The notes: generated by a model not told the origin, from the letters alone. A stretch of 64,000 nt of DNA from Pedobacter soli (GCF_900101435.1 NZ_FMZH01000001.1:496001-560000), one strand, 5' to 3'; numbered from the stretch's first letter, positions 27,909-37,375 are shown. A program made the numbers and translations.

Positions 27909-30900
27909 TATAAGGTTACGTTAAGACCAACATTGAATACCTTTTGTATTGGATAGGCAAAACCGTTTCCACCCTGCTCGGCATCCCATAATTTGAAAGG
28001 GCTCCAGGTAAGCAGGTTTAAGCCATTGAAATAAATGCGGCAGGAATTTAACTTCATTTTGCCCGATATACGCTGTGGAAGTGTATAGCCCAACTCTACT
28101 GATTTAAGGCGTAACAAACGACCGTTTCTCATCCACCAGGTGCTGGTTTGTGCATTGTTTTCCAAATCTGCAGCATTTACAGCCAACCTAGGGTAAAGCG
28201 CATACAAATTCTGGTTTTCCGGCGACCAATGGTTATCGGCAAAATCTTTAAGTAATTGGGTATTACCTAATATGTATTGCTGGTTACTGGGCACAAACGG
28301 ACTCACTTTGGTCGGATCGATAAAGAAAGTCATGCGGTCTTGCCCGGTAAAAAAGGCCGACAAATCAAAACCTTTATAAGAGGAACTAAAACCAAAGCCA
28401 TACACCACTTCCGGCGATTGTGGGAAACCGATGTAAGCTTTATCAGCCTCATCTATCCTGCCATCATTATTTAAATCGCGGTATTTAATGTCGCCTGCTC
28501 TTGGTGCTTTACCATTAGGCGAGAAAATCTGCGTTGGCGAATTCTGCACCTCCTTATCGTCTACAAAAAGACGTTCCGCAATGTAACCGAAATTGCGGTT
28601 AATGGCCTGTCCGGTAGTGTAGCGGTAAGCCTCTGCCCATTGTGGTTCTTCGTAATTAAGGTATTTATTTTTAGCAAAAGTTAAATTAGAACGTAAGGCG
28701 AAAGAAAAATCGTTCACCCTGAATTTATAATCGAGCGATAAATCCATTCCCCGAGAGCGTGCCTCGCCCACGTTTGCACCTATACCCGATTCCAGGCCTA
28801 ATGTAGTAGGCAAATTGGTACGTGGCATATAAATGTTGTAACGGTAATTGTTGTAAAATTCAGCAATCAGATTCAGATCTTTGAAAAGTGTAGCTTCTAG
28901 CGCCACATTGGTCTGCCTCGAAGTTTCCCAGGTTACATCTTTGTTCTCGTAATTATTAATAAATACACCATTCCGGTTCGCAGCGCCATTAAACCCGAAT
29001 TGGGCATAATTTCCACCACCGTTTAAGTTAACATCCGAAATGTAGAAGAAACGCTGTGCACCAATGGCATCGTTACCTACTATACCGTAACTGGCTCTTA
29101 ATTTTAAGCGGTTAACCAAATTGGCCAGTCCTCCTGTCCAGAATTTCTCGTTAGAAAGTACCCAGCCGGCACCAATGGTTGGAAAAAATCCGAAACGATG
29201 ATTCTCCGAAAATCTTTCAGATCCGTTATAACCAAAGTTAGATTCGATAAAATAGCGGCTTTTATAGGAATAGGTTAAGCGACCAGCCAAACCTAAATTG
29301 CGGTAAGGAAGCGAGTTTTGCAATGAACTGGCATTGCTGTAAACAGATTGCTGTGCTGTACCAATTAAAGTACCGCTAACATTATGATTACCAAAGGCTT
29401 TATCGTAATTTAAAGATGCCTGCGCATATAAAAAGGTATTGATATTGGTACCTCCCGGATAATATGACAAATATTCCTGCGCAATATTAGGCGCACCACT
29501 CGTTACAGATGAGTTGAGCCAGCTTAACACATAAGTATTGCTCTGTTTATCATACGAACCGATGTTATAATAAAATGGAGAATAAGCACGCTGCGAATCG
29601 AAATAAGAATAGCGGTTGGTACTGAAAATGGTTTTAAAAGAAAGCCCTTCGGTAAAGAAATCGAGTTTCTGATTAAGCTCAAACTGAGCCGACATACGCG
29701 ATTCGGACGAATTTTTATGCCCGCGCAACATGGCTGCATAAGGGTTATTGTCTAAAATACTGTTTTGTCCCGATCCACCCCTGTTACCAAATAAAATGTG
29801 TTGCGCATTTTGGTTGGCCGCATCGGCAGGGTAAAATGCCGGAAAAGAAACCGGGCTGGTATGCACAGCTATGTTATATAAATCAGTAGAAAAACCACCA
29901 TCAGTAGCTAAAGGACCGTTATACTCGCTAAAATTACCCGATAAGCGCACCACCATTTCGGTTGTTTTACTTAAATCGATATTGATATTAGAACGCAACT
30001 GATAATTACGGAATTTGATGTTATTATCGTTGTTATTGCGCGAATCTTCTTTCAGCACACCATTATCTAAATTATACGAACCTGCAATGTAATAACGGGC
30101 AACACCGCCACCACCACTGATACCTAAATTGGCCCGTTGTGTACTGGTACGTTTTTTAAAGAGCATATCCAGCCAGTCTACCGCGGGGTAAACATATTCG
30201 TTGTACCCCGGACTTTTATTTACCGTGGCCTGTGTGTTAATAATCTGGTTCGGTGTAAACATGGGATCCATGCCCCGACCAATAGATGCTTCGTTAAAAA
30301 GCCTCATGTAAGTAATCGGATCGGCCAGTTCTAAATTTTGTACCGATTGAGAAGCCGATTGCTCTAACCTGAAACTGATTTTGGCTTTGCCCTCTTTACC
30401 TGATTTGGTAGCCACCAAAATTACACCGTTTGCACCTCTTGCTCCATATAACGCTGTGGCACTGGCATCTTTCAATATCGAAAAACTCTCGATATCATCA
30501 ACCTGAAGGCGGGCCAGATCTGAACTGGTTAGCTCCACATTATCAATCAAAATCAATGGATCTCTTTTATATCCGAAAGTTGTAACCCCGCGGATAAAAA
30601 ACTGCGAGTTATCCTGTCCTGGTTGTCCGCTGCGCTGGTAGCCAATTACACCCGCTATCTGACCGGAAAGTGCATTGGTTAAATTACTTGAGGGAATTTT
30701 AAGATTGCCTACTTTCACTGTGGTTACCGATCCTACCAGCGCTTCTTTGCGTTGCTTCTGACCGAGGGCAGTAATCACCACTTCTTCTGAAAGCAAATTT
30801 TCTTCTGCTAGTTTAACGTTAATCACGTTAGCTGCGCCCACAATTACACGATGCTCGCGATAGCCCACATAAGAAAAGCGCAACTGCTCGCCCGGAGCGA

Positions 30901-31156
30901 CATCGAGTACATATTTACCGTTGTTATCGGTTTGTGTACCCACGTTTACTTTATTAACTACCGCTACGGTAACTCCCGGAAGTCCAACCCCGAGCGTATC
31001 GGTAACTTTACCTGTAATGGTTTTCTTTGCTGCCTGCGAAAAACTCTTTACAGGCATAAAAACCAGAAAAAACACAAAGATTGAGCCCGTCAATAACAAT
31101 GCGTTTTTTAATCTGCCAGGTACCTGAAAGTACCCGCACAAAAACAATTGCTTCAT
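27908..31156 (-). CDS. SusC/RagA-type TonB-dependent transporter
   Basis: 1082 residues. After a long signal segment (to ~41) comes a CarboxypepD_reg-like domain (ITGKVTDTLGVGLPGVTV ... FSYVGYREH), a plug domain (~130-250, with FFIRGVTTFG, ILKDASATALYGARGANGVI) and a 22-strand barrel ending in VGLNVTL with a C-terminal aromatic-poor end. It imports oligosaccharides through the outer membrane using TonB energy, together with the coupled SusD. A 29-codon frame lies upstream in the leader. No N-terminal STN domain is seen, so it is not expected to signal to an anti-sigma factor. Confidence 0.96.
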   Translation of the reverse strand: MKQLFLCGYFQVPGRLKNALLLTGSIFVFFLVFMPVKSFSQAAKKTITGKVTDTLGVGLPGVTVAVVNKVNVGTQTDNNGKYVLDVAPGEQLRFSYVGYREHRVIVGAANVINVKLAEENLLSEEVVITALGQKQRKEALVGSVTTVKVGNLKIPSSNLTNALSGQIAGVIGYQRSGQPGQDNSQFFIRGVTTFGYKRDPLILIDNVELTSSDLARLQVDDIESFSILKDASATALYGARGANGVILVATKSGKEGKAKISFRLEQSASQSVQNLELADPITYMRLFNEASIGRGMDPMFTPNQIINTQATVNKSPGYNEYVYPAVDWLDMLFKKRTSTQRANLGISGGGGVARYYIAGSYNLDNGVLKEDSRNNNDNNIKFRNYQLRSNINIDLSKTTEMVVRLSGNFSEYNGPLATDGGFSTDLYNIAVHTSPVSFPAFYPADAANQNAQHILFGNRGGSGQNSILDNNPYAAMLRGHKNSSESRMSAQFELNQKLDFFTEGLSFKTIFSTNRYSYFDSQRAYSPFYYNIGSYDKQSNTYVLSWLNSSVTSGAPNIAQEYLSYYPGGTNINTFLYAQASLNYDKAFGNHNVSGTLIGTAQQSVYSNASSLQNSLPYRNLGLAGRLTYSYKSRYFIESNFGYNGSERFSENHRFGFFPTIGAGWVLSNEKFWTGGLANLVNRLKLRASYGIVGNDAIGAQRFFYISDVNLNGGGNYAQFGFNGAANRNGVFINNYENKDVTWETSRQTNVALEATLFKDLNLIAEFYNNYRYNIYMPRTNLPTTLGLESGIGANVGEARSRGMDLSLDYKFRVNDFSFALRSNLTFAKNKYLNYEEPQWAEAYRYTTGQAINRNFGYIAERLFVDDKEVQNSPTQIFSPNGKAPRAGDIKYRDLNNDGRIDEADKAYIGFPQSPEVVYGFGFSSSYKGFDLSAFFTGQDRMTFFIDPTKVSPFVPSNQQYILGNTQLLKDFADNHWSPENQNLYALYPRLAVNAADLENNAQTSTWWMRNGRLLRLKSVELGYTLPQRISGKMKLNSCRIYFNGLNLLTWSPFKLWDAEQGGNGFAYPIQKVFNVGLNVTL

Positions 31157-31220
31157 TTGCCAATTAGCTTTTAATGAGTAAATTAAATAAGATCAAAAAA
31201 GGTAGATAAGGAATAAGTCT

Positions 31221-31310
31221 TTAATGGCCACTTGCCTCTGGCGGCATTTGAATTTTGGCGAATACTGGGAGTTGTTGCTCCGTTTTGAAGTAAATTGTAA
31301 ATTTTCTCAT
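31221..31310 (-). other. Possible leader ORF before SusC, 29 codons
   Basis: ATG at 31310 to TAA at 31221, 64 bp upstream of the SusC start. It reads MRKFTIYFKTEQQLPVFAK and continues with polar residues. It may be an upstream ORF, a remnant of an alternative SusC N-terminus, or chance. Confidence 0.25.
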
Positions 31311-31530
31311 ATATTTTGATTTGGTTTGGTTAGCGGAAAATCAAGGGTTAAGCAAAGCATTGTAGGAGATTGAGCGGTTGCTTATCATTTCAAAGCGCTT
31401 GTGCTTATCCATGCTGGAATACAAACAACCAACTACCCTATCCTATACTATCCTATTTATTCCGTTTACAATGATAAACAAAATATTTGATATTCCAAAT
31501 TTTCGAAGCTGATTCGTTCAATGGTTCACT

Positions 31531-31897
31531 GGCCATTAGTTCAATAGTTCCACCCTCAGCCTAAATCTTTCCGCCTGCAAAAATCCCGTCTGATAATTGG
31601 ATGTTGGTCATTAGTTCAACAGTTCATTTGTTCATTAGTCTAACCCGCTTCCTAAATCTTACCACCTGCACAAATCACGTCTGATAATTGATAATTGGAT
31701 ATTGGTTATTAGTTCAACAGTTCATTTGTTCATTAGTCTAACCCGCTTCCTAAATCTTACCACCTGCACAAATCAAGTCTAATAATTGATTATTGGATAT
31801 TGGTCATTAGTTCAACAGTTCATTTGTTCATTAGTCTAACCCGCTTCCCAAATCTTACCACCTGCAAAAATCCCGTCTGATAATTGATTATTGAACA
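31531..31897. repeat. 98-bp tandem repeat array
   Basis: Three near-identical 98-bp units start at 31604, 31702 and 31800, each beginning TTGGT(C/T)ATTAGTTCAACAG and containing TTCATTTGTTCATTAGTC and ACCACCTGCA. A shorter, more diverged copy precedes them (31531-31603), and related words trail to ~31950. The gap 31157-31956 holds no other clear feature besides the possible leader ORF. It separates the SusC operon from the symporter gene. Confidence 0.9.
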
Positions 31898-31956
31898 TTG
31901 GTTATTGCCAACTGATAACTAAAAACTGCCAACTGTTAACTGAAAACTGGTATCCC

Positions 31957-33549
31957 TTAAGCCAGCATGTAAGAAGAGAATATAAAAAACACCAAAGCCA
32001 TCAGCGCAATTAAAACCACATGGTAGTAGTGCCTGCTGCGCCAGGGAATGATCTCGATCTGGTTATCGAGCACCAGGGTATAAGAATTTTGGTTAGGATA
32101 CAATCTGGAAATAGCCAGCATTAGTAAAATGGTGATGATAAAAATGATGGCCAGCGTGTGGAGATAATGCAGTTGAATAGAAAATACCCATTCACTCAGT
32201 ACATAACAGGTAATAAAGAACAGCATTCCGATTTTAGCGGCAATTGGCGGCATCTTTTTGGTAATAAAGCCAATAAAAATGATGGTAAAAATGGGCAAAC
32301 TAAAAATGGCACTGATTTTTTGCAGGTACTCGTAAAAACCATTTCTGGAAAAAATAATAAAGGGTGCAAATGCCATGGCAAACAACGACACTGAAATCTG
32401 AAACAATCTGCCGGTGCGCAACAAGCTTTTATCAGATAATAGTTTGCCCTTTTTCTCCATGTAAGGCTTATACAAATTAAGGAGGAACAATGTGCTCGAG
32501 CTGTTTAAACCGGCATTATAAGTGGTAATGGCTGCACCAAAAAGCACGCAGGCAGAGAGCCCCATTAAAAGTGGCGGCAATACATCTTTAATAAGCAAGG
32601 GAAAAACCTGATTGGTATTGGTTAAAACCGGGTACAAATGCACAGCAATTAAGCCTGGTATATTGATCATTAAAGGACAAAGCAATTTGGCAAAACAGGT
32701 TAAAGCAATCCCTTTTTGTCCATCAGCTAAACTTCTGGCGGCCAGTACCTGCTGAATTATGTATTGCTCCATTCCCCAATAGTACAGGTTGATAATGAGC
32801 ATCCCCGTAAACAAAGTAGAAAAAGGCACCGCATCCTTACTGTTCCCAATGGCATTGAGGTGTTCTTTTTTAGTGGAGAGTACGGTAGAAAGTCCGCCGA
32901 AGAAATCGCCGTGACCAAGGTAGCGTAAACCATAGTAAGGCAGTGCCACAATTAAGATAAGCATGCCTGCGCTTAACACCGTATCAGAAATGGTGATGGC
33001 CTTAAATCCGCCCAGAATGGTATAAACGGAACCAATTAGCCCCATAATCCATACAAATACCCAGATACTTTCCCAATAAGAAAGGTGCAGGCCAGAAAGA
33101 TCGATCAGGTTGCTGAAAGCCACTGCCCCACCATATAACACCGATGGTAAGAGGTTAATGATGTAGCTAAACAGAAAAATAACCGAAACCAGTGTTTTGG
33201 TTTGCGGATCGTAGCGCTTTTCTAAAAAATCAGGAATGGTTCGAATACCCGTTTTAAAATATATGGGGATAAAAAATTCTGATACGATAATCATGGCCAG
33301 GATAGACGAAATGCCCCAGCCAATAACCGACATGTTATTGATGTACACCGATTCATTTTCGCCGATAAACTGGTTGGCGCTGATATTACTGAAAAACAGC
33401 GATGCCCCGATGATTATAAAACCATTGCTCCTGTTAGCAAAGAAAAAACCGGTAACAGTTGAGCGTTGACTATGGCGGGTTTTAAAGTAAGAAATTGTTG
33501 CGGCCAGAACCGTAAACAAAATGAAGCTGATAATTGCTGTCGTTCCCAC
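31957..33549 (-). CDS. Sodium:solute symporter (SSS family)
   Basis: 530 residues, almost entirely hydrophobic, with about 13-14 membrane segments. The SSS signature region appears in FFFANRSNGFIIIGASLFFSNISANQFIGENE and in ILGGFKAITISDTVLSAGML. Such carriers import sugars, sialic acid or other small solutes with sodium through the inner membrane. It is 10 bp downstream of the GntR regulator, so the pair is cotranscribed. It probably imports a monosaccharide freed by the glycosidases, L-fucose being a reasonable guess but not shown. A second SSS carrier lies in the fucose operon. Confidence 0.92.
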   Translation of the reverse strand: MGTTAIISFILFTVLAATISYFKTRHSQRSTVTGFFFANRSNGFIIIGASLFFSNISANQFIGENESVYINNMSVIGWGISSILAMIIVSEFFIPIYFKTGIRTIPDFLEKRYDPQTKTLVSVIFLFSYIINLLPSVLYGGAVAFSNLIDLSGLHLSYWESIWVFVWIMGLIGSVYTILGGFKAITISDTVLSAGMLILIVALPYYGLRYLGHGDFFGGLSTVLSTKKEHLNAIGNSKDAVPFSTLFTGMLIINLYYWGMEQYIIQQVLAARSLADGQKGIALTCFAKLLCPLMINIPGLIAVHLYPVLTNTNQVFPLLIKDVLPPLLMGLSACVLFGAAITTYNAGLNSSSTLFLLNLYKPYMEKKGKLLSDKSLLRTGRLFQISVSLFAMAFAPFIIFSRNGFYEYLQKISAIFSLPIFTIIFIGFITKKMPPIAAKIGMLFFITCYVLSEWVFSIQLHYLHTLAIIFIITILLMLAISRLYPNQNSYTLVLDNQIEIIPWRSRHYYHVVLIALMALVFFIFSSYMLA

Positions 33550-33559
33550 GCCTTTGCTG

Positions 33560-34582
33560 CTAAAGTGAGTTCCTTCGGATCAGTTTATTCTCCATCACAT
33601 GCTTAACCGGGTTTAAGCTCAATACAAATTCGGCAGCCAAACGTCCCATTTCGGCAAAGTCGATTGAAAACGTGGTAATTCCGTCGAAAATAATCTCTTT
33701 CACGTTATCGTCGTTATGCGAAAGAATACCCAAATCTTTGCCCACTTTAAGGCCTTTTACTTTGGTATCTTTCAGCATTTCCCACAGTTCGAGATTGTGG
33801 ATGGTAAAATAAACCTTATCCGGCTCAATGCTTCCCGATTCGTAATGGTTTTTAATTACCCCATTAATGTTAAATTCCTTAACAAAACGCTTAAATGAGA
33901 TCAGCACCTCGTTAGGTTCGGCTGATGAAGGTTTAAAAAAGAAAACAAATTCAGCAAATTCCTTAATACGCGGTGCCAGTTCTAAAAAAGCATTGTACGA
34001 TGCGTTTTCAAATTCCTGTACAATGTAAGAATACTCCCCTTTTAACTCCACGTAACGATCTACAATCAGCAACTTTTCTTTAGGCAATTGCTCCAGCACT
34101 TCTTTGGCCTCGTTACTTTCAATCGGGGCAATTACGTACAAACCATACTGGCCCTTATTACTGTTGATGATCGATTCGAAAACATTGAAATTATTGTGGT
34201 GGAAGTATACATCAACCTGGATGTTTTCGCCTAGGTGATTGCGGAAATTCTGATAAAAGGTTTCCTGGAAGGTATCGAAGGCATAAATCAACAGGCATAC
34301 TTTCAGGTGCTGTTCGGTATCGTCGGTCGCTACAAAATACCCTCTCCGGTTTTTCGACTCTACAATCCCCCTGCTAATCAACTCTTTGTAGGCTTTCCCA
34401 ATCGTTTCTTTGGCATAGCCTGTTTCGCGCATCAATTCGTTAACCGATGGTAGAATATCGCCTTTGGCAATGTATTTATGGTTTAAACTGTTGATAATTC
34501 CCTGCACCAACTGTTCGTATTTCGAAAAAGCATTGATGATACTTAAATCTTTGATTTCGTTGAACAGTTTTTCCTTATTCAT
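33560..34582 (-). CDS. GntR-family transcriptional regulator
   Basis: 340 residues. The N-terminal ~85 residues are a winged helix-turn-helix (GDILPSVNELMRETGYAKETIGKAYKELISRGIVES). The rest (~90-340) looks like a periplasmic-binding-protein/LacI-type sensor fold, with LKVCLLIYAFDTF and a C-terminal FDGITTFSIDFAEMGRLAAEFVL. In Bacteroides the fucose operon is controlled by a GntR-type repressor of similar design. Here the gene leads the symporter and lies upstream of the glycan locus, so it likely senses a released sugar. Effector and operator are not identified. Confidence 0.9.
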   Translation of the reverse strand: MNKEKLFNEIKDLSIINAFSKYEQLVQGIINSLNHKYIAKGDILPSVNELMRETGYAKETIGKAYKELISRGIVESKNRRGYFVATDDTEQHLKVCLLIYAFDTFQETFYQNFRNHLGENIQVDVYFHHNNFNVFESIINSNKGQYGLYVIAPIESNEAKEVLEQLPKEKLLIVDRYVELKGEYSYIVQEFENASYNAFLELAPRIKEFAEFVFFFKPSSAEPNEVLISFKRFVKEFNINGVIKNHYESGSIEPDKVYFTIHNLELWEMLKDTKVKGLKVGKDLGILSHNDDNVKEIIFDGITTFSIDFAEMGRLAAEFVLSLNPVKHVMENKLIRRNSL

Positions 34583-34689
34583 GCAGCGTTTTGAGATTGG
34601 TAATCGTTTTAGTTAGGGTAATTTTGCTCGAAATATAAAAATTTAATGGTGATTATCTATAAATTTTAATTCTATTCCCCTTGCCGTGG

Positions 34690-34848
34690 TGCCAGATGTT
34701 ACCATCTGGCATTACTAAATATTAACTTTTAGTTTATCTCCTCGAAAGATCTGTCAGATGGTAACATCTGACAGCACACGAATTTAAATTTCAACTTTTA
34801 GTTTATCCCATTGGAATCTAAGGATCTGTCATATGGTAACAGCTGACA
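34690..34848. repeat. Three palindromes in the GntR/LytS gap
   Basis: The palindromes lie at 34690-34711 (TGCCAGATG/CATCTGGCA), 34751-34774 (CTGTCAGATG/CATCTGACAG) and 34826-34848 (a decayed copy). The centre is GTAA or its complement. A fourth copy is near 39449-39466, far from a GntR or LytS gene, which points to a dispersed repeat family rather than a private operator. Nothing else is seen in 34583-34885. Confidence 0.75.
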
Positions 34849-34885
34849 ATGCACAATAAGTTCAGCGAGACGATAAACTTTATAG

Positions 34886-34893
34886 TATATTTG
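34886..34893 (+). promoter_or_regulatory. Bacteroidetes -7 box (TATATTTG)
   Basis: An exact TAnnTTTG match; the last base is seven positions before the ATG at 34900, the same spacing as at map. It decides the kinase start. Confidence 0.65.
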
Positions 34894-34899
34894 AAACGC

Positions 34900-35919
34900 A
34901 TGAAAAAGAAAACATTTAAGATCCCACATAAAGTAATATGGCTGAGTTCTTTTTTTCTGGGGGTATTAACCTCCATCCCCAAAATTGCCGAACATCGCTT
35001 TAATGTTTACGAAGCCATTGCCGATGCAACCGTAACCTTTCTTTTTGCCGTACTCATCTGGTATTACAACGTATTCACCTTGCCAGCTTACACCTCGCGC
35101 GACGTAGCCAGCGGTTTTTCAATGATGCGGCTCATTAAAGGACTTTTCTTCGGGATATTGTTAATGTTTTTACTGTCATGCCTGCAGCAATATTTACTCA
35201 GCTCCATTCATTTTGGTCCGGTAATGCTCATGTTTGAAGTAAGGGGAATTCTGGTAAACATCACTTTTTACATGTTCCTGAACCTGCTTTATCAAAATTA
35301 CCAAAACCAGCAGGTGGGGATCGAACTCGAGCGTACCAAAGCCGATAACCTGGGTGCCCAGTATGAGCTGCTTAAACAACAGGTTAATCCGCATTTTCTG
35401 TTCAACAGCCTCAATACGCTGAAATACATGGTTGAAAGCAGCGATAAGCACAGCGTAGAATTCATATTGAAACTTTCTGATTTTTACCGCTTTACCCTCG
35501 AAAGCCGCAAACATGACCTCATAAAACTTTCAGAAGAACTCGATATTTTAGCCGCTTACCTGTTTTTACTGAAAGCGCGTTTCGAAGCAGGTATCGAGTT
35601 GAGCATTGATATTGATAAAAGCTACCAGCAGTCGCTCATTCCACCTTTTACCCTGCAGCTTTTGATCGAAAACTGCATTAAACACAACGTGGTTTCGCTA
35701 TACAAACCCCTGCACATTAAGTTATATGTTGAAGATGATTTTATTGTGGTAGAGAATAAAATCCAGCCCAAACGCACGCCTGAGGCATCAACCGGAATTG
35801 GCCTCGAAAACATTAATCAGCGTTACAGCCATTTACTTAACAAAGAGATTATTATTACCAAAACAGACACCCATTTTAGTATAAAACTTCCCCTTATACA
35901 TGAAGATTATCATCATTGA
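34900..35919 (+). CDS. LytS-type sensor histidine kinase
   Basis: 339 residues. About four membrane segments lie within residues 10-135, followed by a short coiled-coil linker and the His_kinase domain with KQQVNPHFLFNSLNTL (phospho-acceptor His165) and a GHKL ATPase domain (LLIENCIKHN, GIGLENINQRY). It senses an unknown signal through its membrane part and phosphorylates the LytTR regulator. An in-frame ATG at 34849 is rejected: it lies upstream of the -7 box and inside a palindrome. The gene overlaps the regulator by 20 bp, so both are translated together. Confidence 0.92.
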   Translation: MKKKTFKIPHKVIWLSSFFLGVLTSIPKIAEHRFNVYEAIADATVTFLFAVLIWYYNVFTLPAYTSRDVASGFSMMRLIKGLFFGILLMFLLSCLQQYLLSSIHFGPVMLMFEVRGILVNITFYMFLNLLYQNYQNQQVGIELERTKADNLGAQYELLKQQVNPHFLFNSLNTLKYMVESSDKHSVEFILKLSDFYRFTLESRKHDLIKLSEELDILAAYLFLLKARFEAGIELSIDIDKSYQQSLIPPFTLQLLIENCIKHNVVSLYKPLHIKLYVEDDFIVVENKIQPKRTPEASTGIGLENINQRYSHLLNKEIIITKTDTHFSIKLPLIHEDYHH

Positions 35920-36661
35920 AGACGAGTTGAAGGCCGCGAAGTCTTTAGCCAGCCTCATTAATAAAATACGTCCGAAAGCACAGGTAGTGGCCAACCTGCA
36001 AAGTATTGACGATGCCATACACTATTTCACTGAAAATGAGCATCCCGACCTGATATTTATGGATATCCAGCTATCAGACGGCCTTTCGTTTGAAATTTTT
36101 CAATCGGTAAAAATCAGTTGTCCGGTAATTTTTTGTACCGCTTATGGCGAGTATGCCATGGATGCCATTAAAGCGAATGGTATTGATTACCTGCTGAAAC
36201 CTTTTTCGCAGGAGGATTTGGAGAAGGCCTTTGAAAAGGTAGATCAGTTTCAGAATTTCTTTCAGCAAAACCAGTTACCCGATATGGATGAACTACTGAA
36301 AAGGATTGGCCCAAATGAGAGCAAAAAGAGTTTTCTGGTATTTAAACACAATAAGTACACTACAGTACCCACTGAGCAGATTGCGTTTTTTTACATCCGC
36401 AACGAATCGCCTACCATTATGACGTTGAAAGAGGAAGAATATACCCTGAACCAATCGATGGATACCATACAAGGGCAGCTTTCGGCTTTGCAGTTTTTCA
36501 GACTCAACCGCCAGTACATTGTTAATTTTAGTGCCATTAAAGAAGTAGAGCACTATTTCGATCGTAAACTATTTGTTAAACTGGTCATTCCCTCACCCGA
36601 AAAATTGCTGATTGGAAAAGAAAAAACTACTGCTTTTTTAAACTGGCTGGAGAACAGGTAA
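35900..36661 (+). CDS. LytTR-family response regulator
   Basis: 253 residues. REC domain (1-120) with the phospho-acceptor Asp55 in DLIFMDIQLS and Lys in LLKPFSQEDL; LytTR DNA-binding domain (~145-250) with TVPTEQIAFFYIRNE and FFRLNRQYIVNFSAIKEVEHYF. This is the usual partner of LytS-type kinases. Its start lies inside the kinase gene. Targets are unknown. No terminator is seen, and a small minus-strand gene ends against it. Confidence 0.94.
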   Translation: MKIIIIEDELKAAKSLASLINKIRPKAQVVANLQSIDDAIHYFTENEHPDLIFMDIQLSDGLSFEIFQSVKISCPVIFCTAYGEYAMDAIKANGIDYLLKPFSQEDLEKAFEKVDQFQNFFQQNQLPDMDELLKRIGPNESKKSFLVFKHNKYTTVPTEQIAFFYIRNESPTIMTLKEEEYTLNQSMDTIQGQLSALQFFRLNRQYIVNFSAIKEVEHYFDRKLFVKLVIPSPEKLLIGKEKTTAFLNWLENR

Positions 36662-36847
36662 TTATTTAGAAAACTGCTGCTCCAGAATATGCCTGATTTC
36701 CTCCCGAACTTCCTTTTGTTCGCTGGTTTCATTGGCAATTATGGGCAACGGGAGGCTCCTTTGCCTGTTGCAGATATCGAACATTACAACCGATAATGCC
36801 GCCATGCAGCATAAGGTAACATCGGGGTTTAAAGTTAAATTGATCAT
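36662..36847 (-). CDS. Small protein of unknown function, 61 aa
   Basis: Starts MINLTLNPDVTLCC with a hydrophobic stretch, then a charged amphipathic C-terminal helix (SEQKEVREEIRHILEQQFSK). AGAAG just before the ATG could serve as a ribosome site. It abuts the regulator stop in convergent orientation. No family recognised. Confidence 0.45.
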   Translation of the reverse strand: MINLTLNPDVTLCCMAALSVVMFDICNRQRSLPLPIIANETSEQKEVREEIRHILEQQFSK

Positions 36848-36901
36848 CTTCTGATAAAAAAGCGGAGGCAGATTTAAACGTCTCCCTCCGCGGTTAAAAT
36901 G

Positions 36902-37348
36902 TTATACTAAGTTAATTTCGACCGGGATATTGCCTTTAGTGGCTTTTGAGTACGGACAGGTTTGATGTGCAGTATCGGTTAACAATCTGGCTTCCTCTGT
37001 CGATAAACCAGGTAAGCTCACATTTAACCTGGCTTGCAAACTGTAAGCACCATCAGTTACGCAAAGATCAACCTCTGCATCAACTGCTAAACCGGCAGGA
37101 AGTGTAATTTTGTGTTTTGCCGCAGCCAAACCAATTGCACCGATAAAACATGCCGACCAGCCTGCCGCAAACAGCTGTTCGGGGTTGGTGCCTTTACCGT
37201 TCGAACCTGGCGAAGAAAGTGCGATTTCTAATTTCCCATCATTACTTTTTGCGTTGCCATCTCTGCCACCAGTAGTGTGTGTTTTGCCTGTATAGAGTAC
37301 TTTTTTGTTTGAAGCCACAGTTGGGTTTCCGTTTTGATTATTTTCCAT
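36902..37348 (-). CDS. ohr: Ohr/OsmC-family organic hydroperoxide resistance protein
   Basis: 148 residues. The two redox-active cysteines of Ohr are present: Cys67 in GWSACFIGAI and Cys131 in HQTCPYSKAT. The body starts KVLYTGKTHTTGGRDGNAKS, typical of Ohr. Such enzymes reduce organic peroxides with lipoyl electrons in the cytoplasm. A longer frame could start at a TTG at 37378, but that TTG is part of the -7 box TAATTTTG, so the ATG at 37348 is preferred and gives the usual Ohr length. A MarR-type regulator, common beside ohr, is absent. Confidence 0.9.
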   Translation of the reverse strand: MENNQNGNPTVASNKKVLYTGKTHTTGGRDGNAKSNDGKLEIALSSPGSNGKGTNPEQLFAAGWSACFIGAIGLAAAKHKITLPAGLAVDAEVDLCVTDGAYSLQARLNVSLPGLSTEEARLLTDTAHQTCPYSKATKGNIPVEINLV

Positions 37349-37375
37349 TTTATTGTGTTTTTTAAATTTGTTATT

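Noticed and set aside
34849..34899. Upstream ATG for the LytS kinase
   Set aside because: It lies before the -7 box and at the edge of a palindrome, so it would not be transcribed from that promoter.
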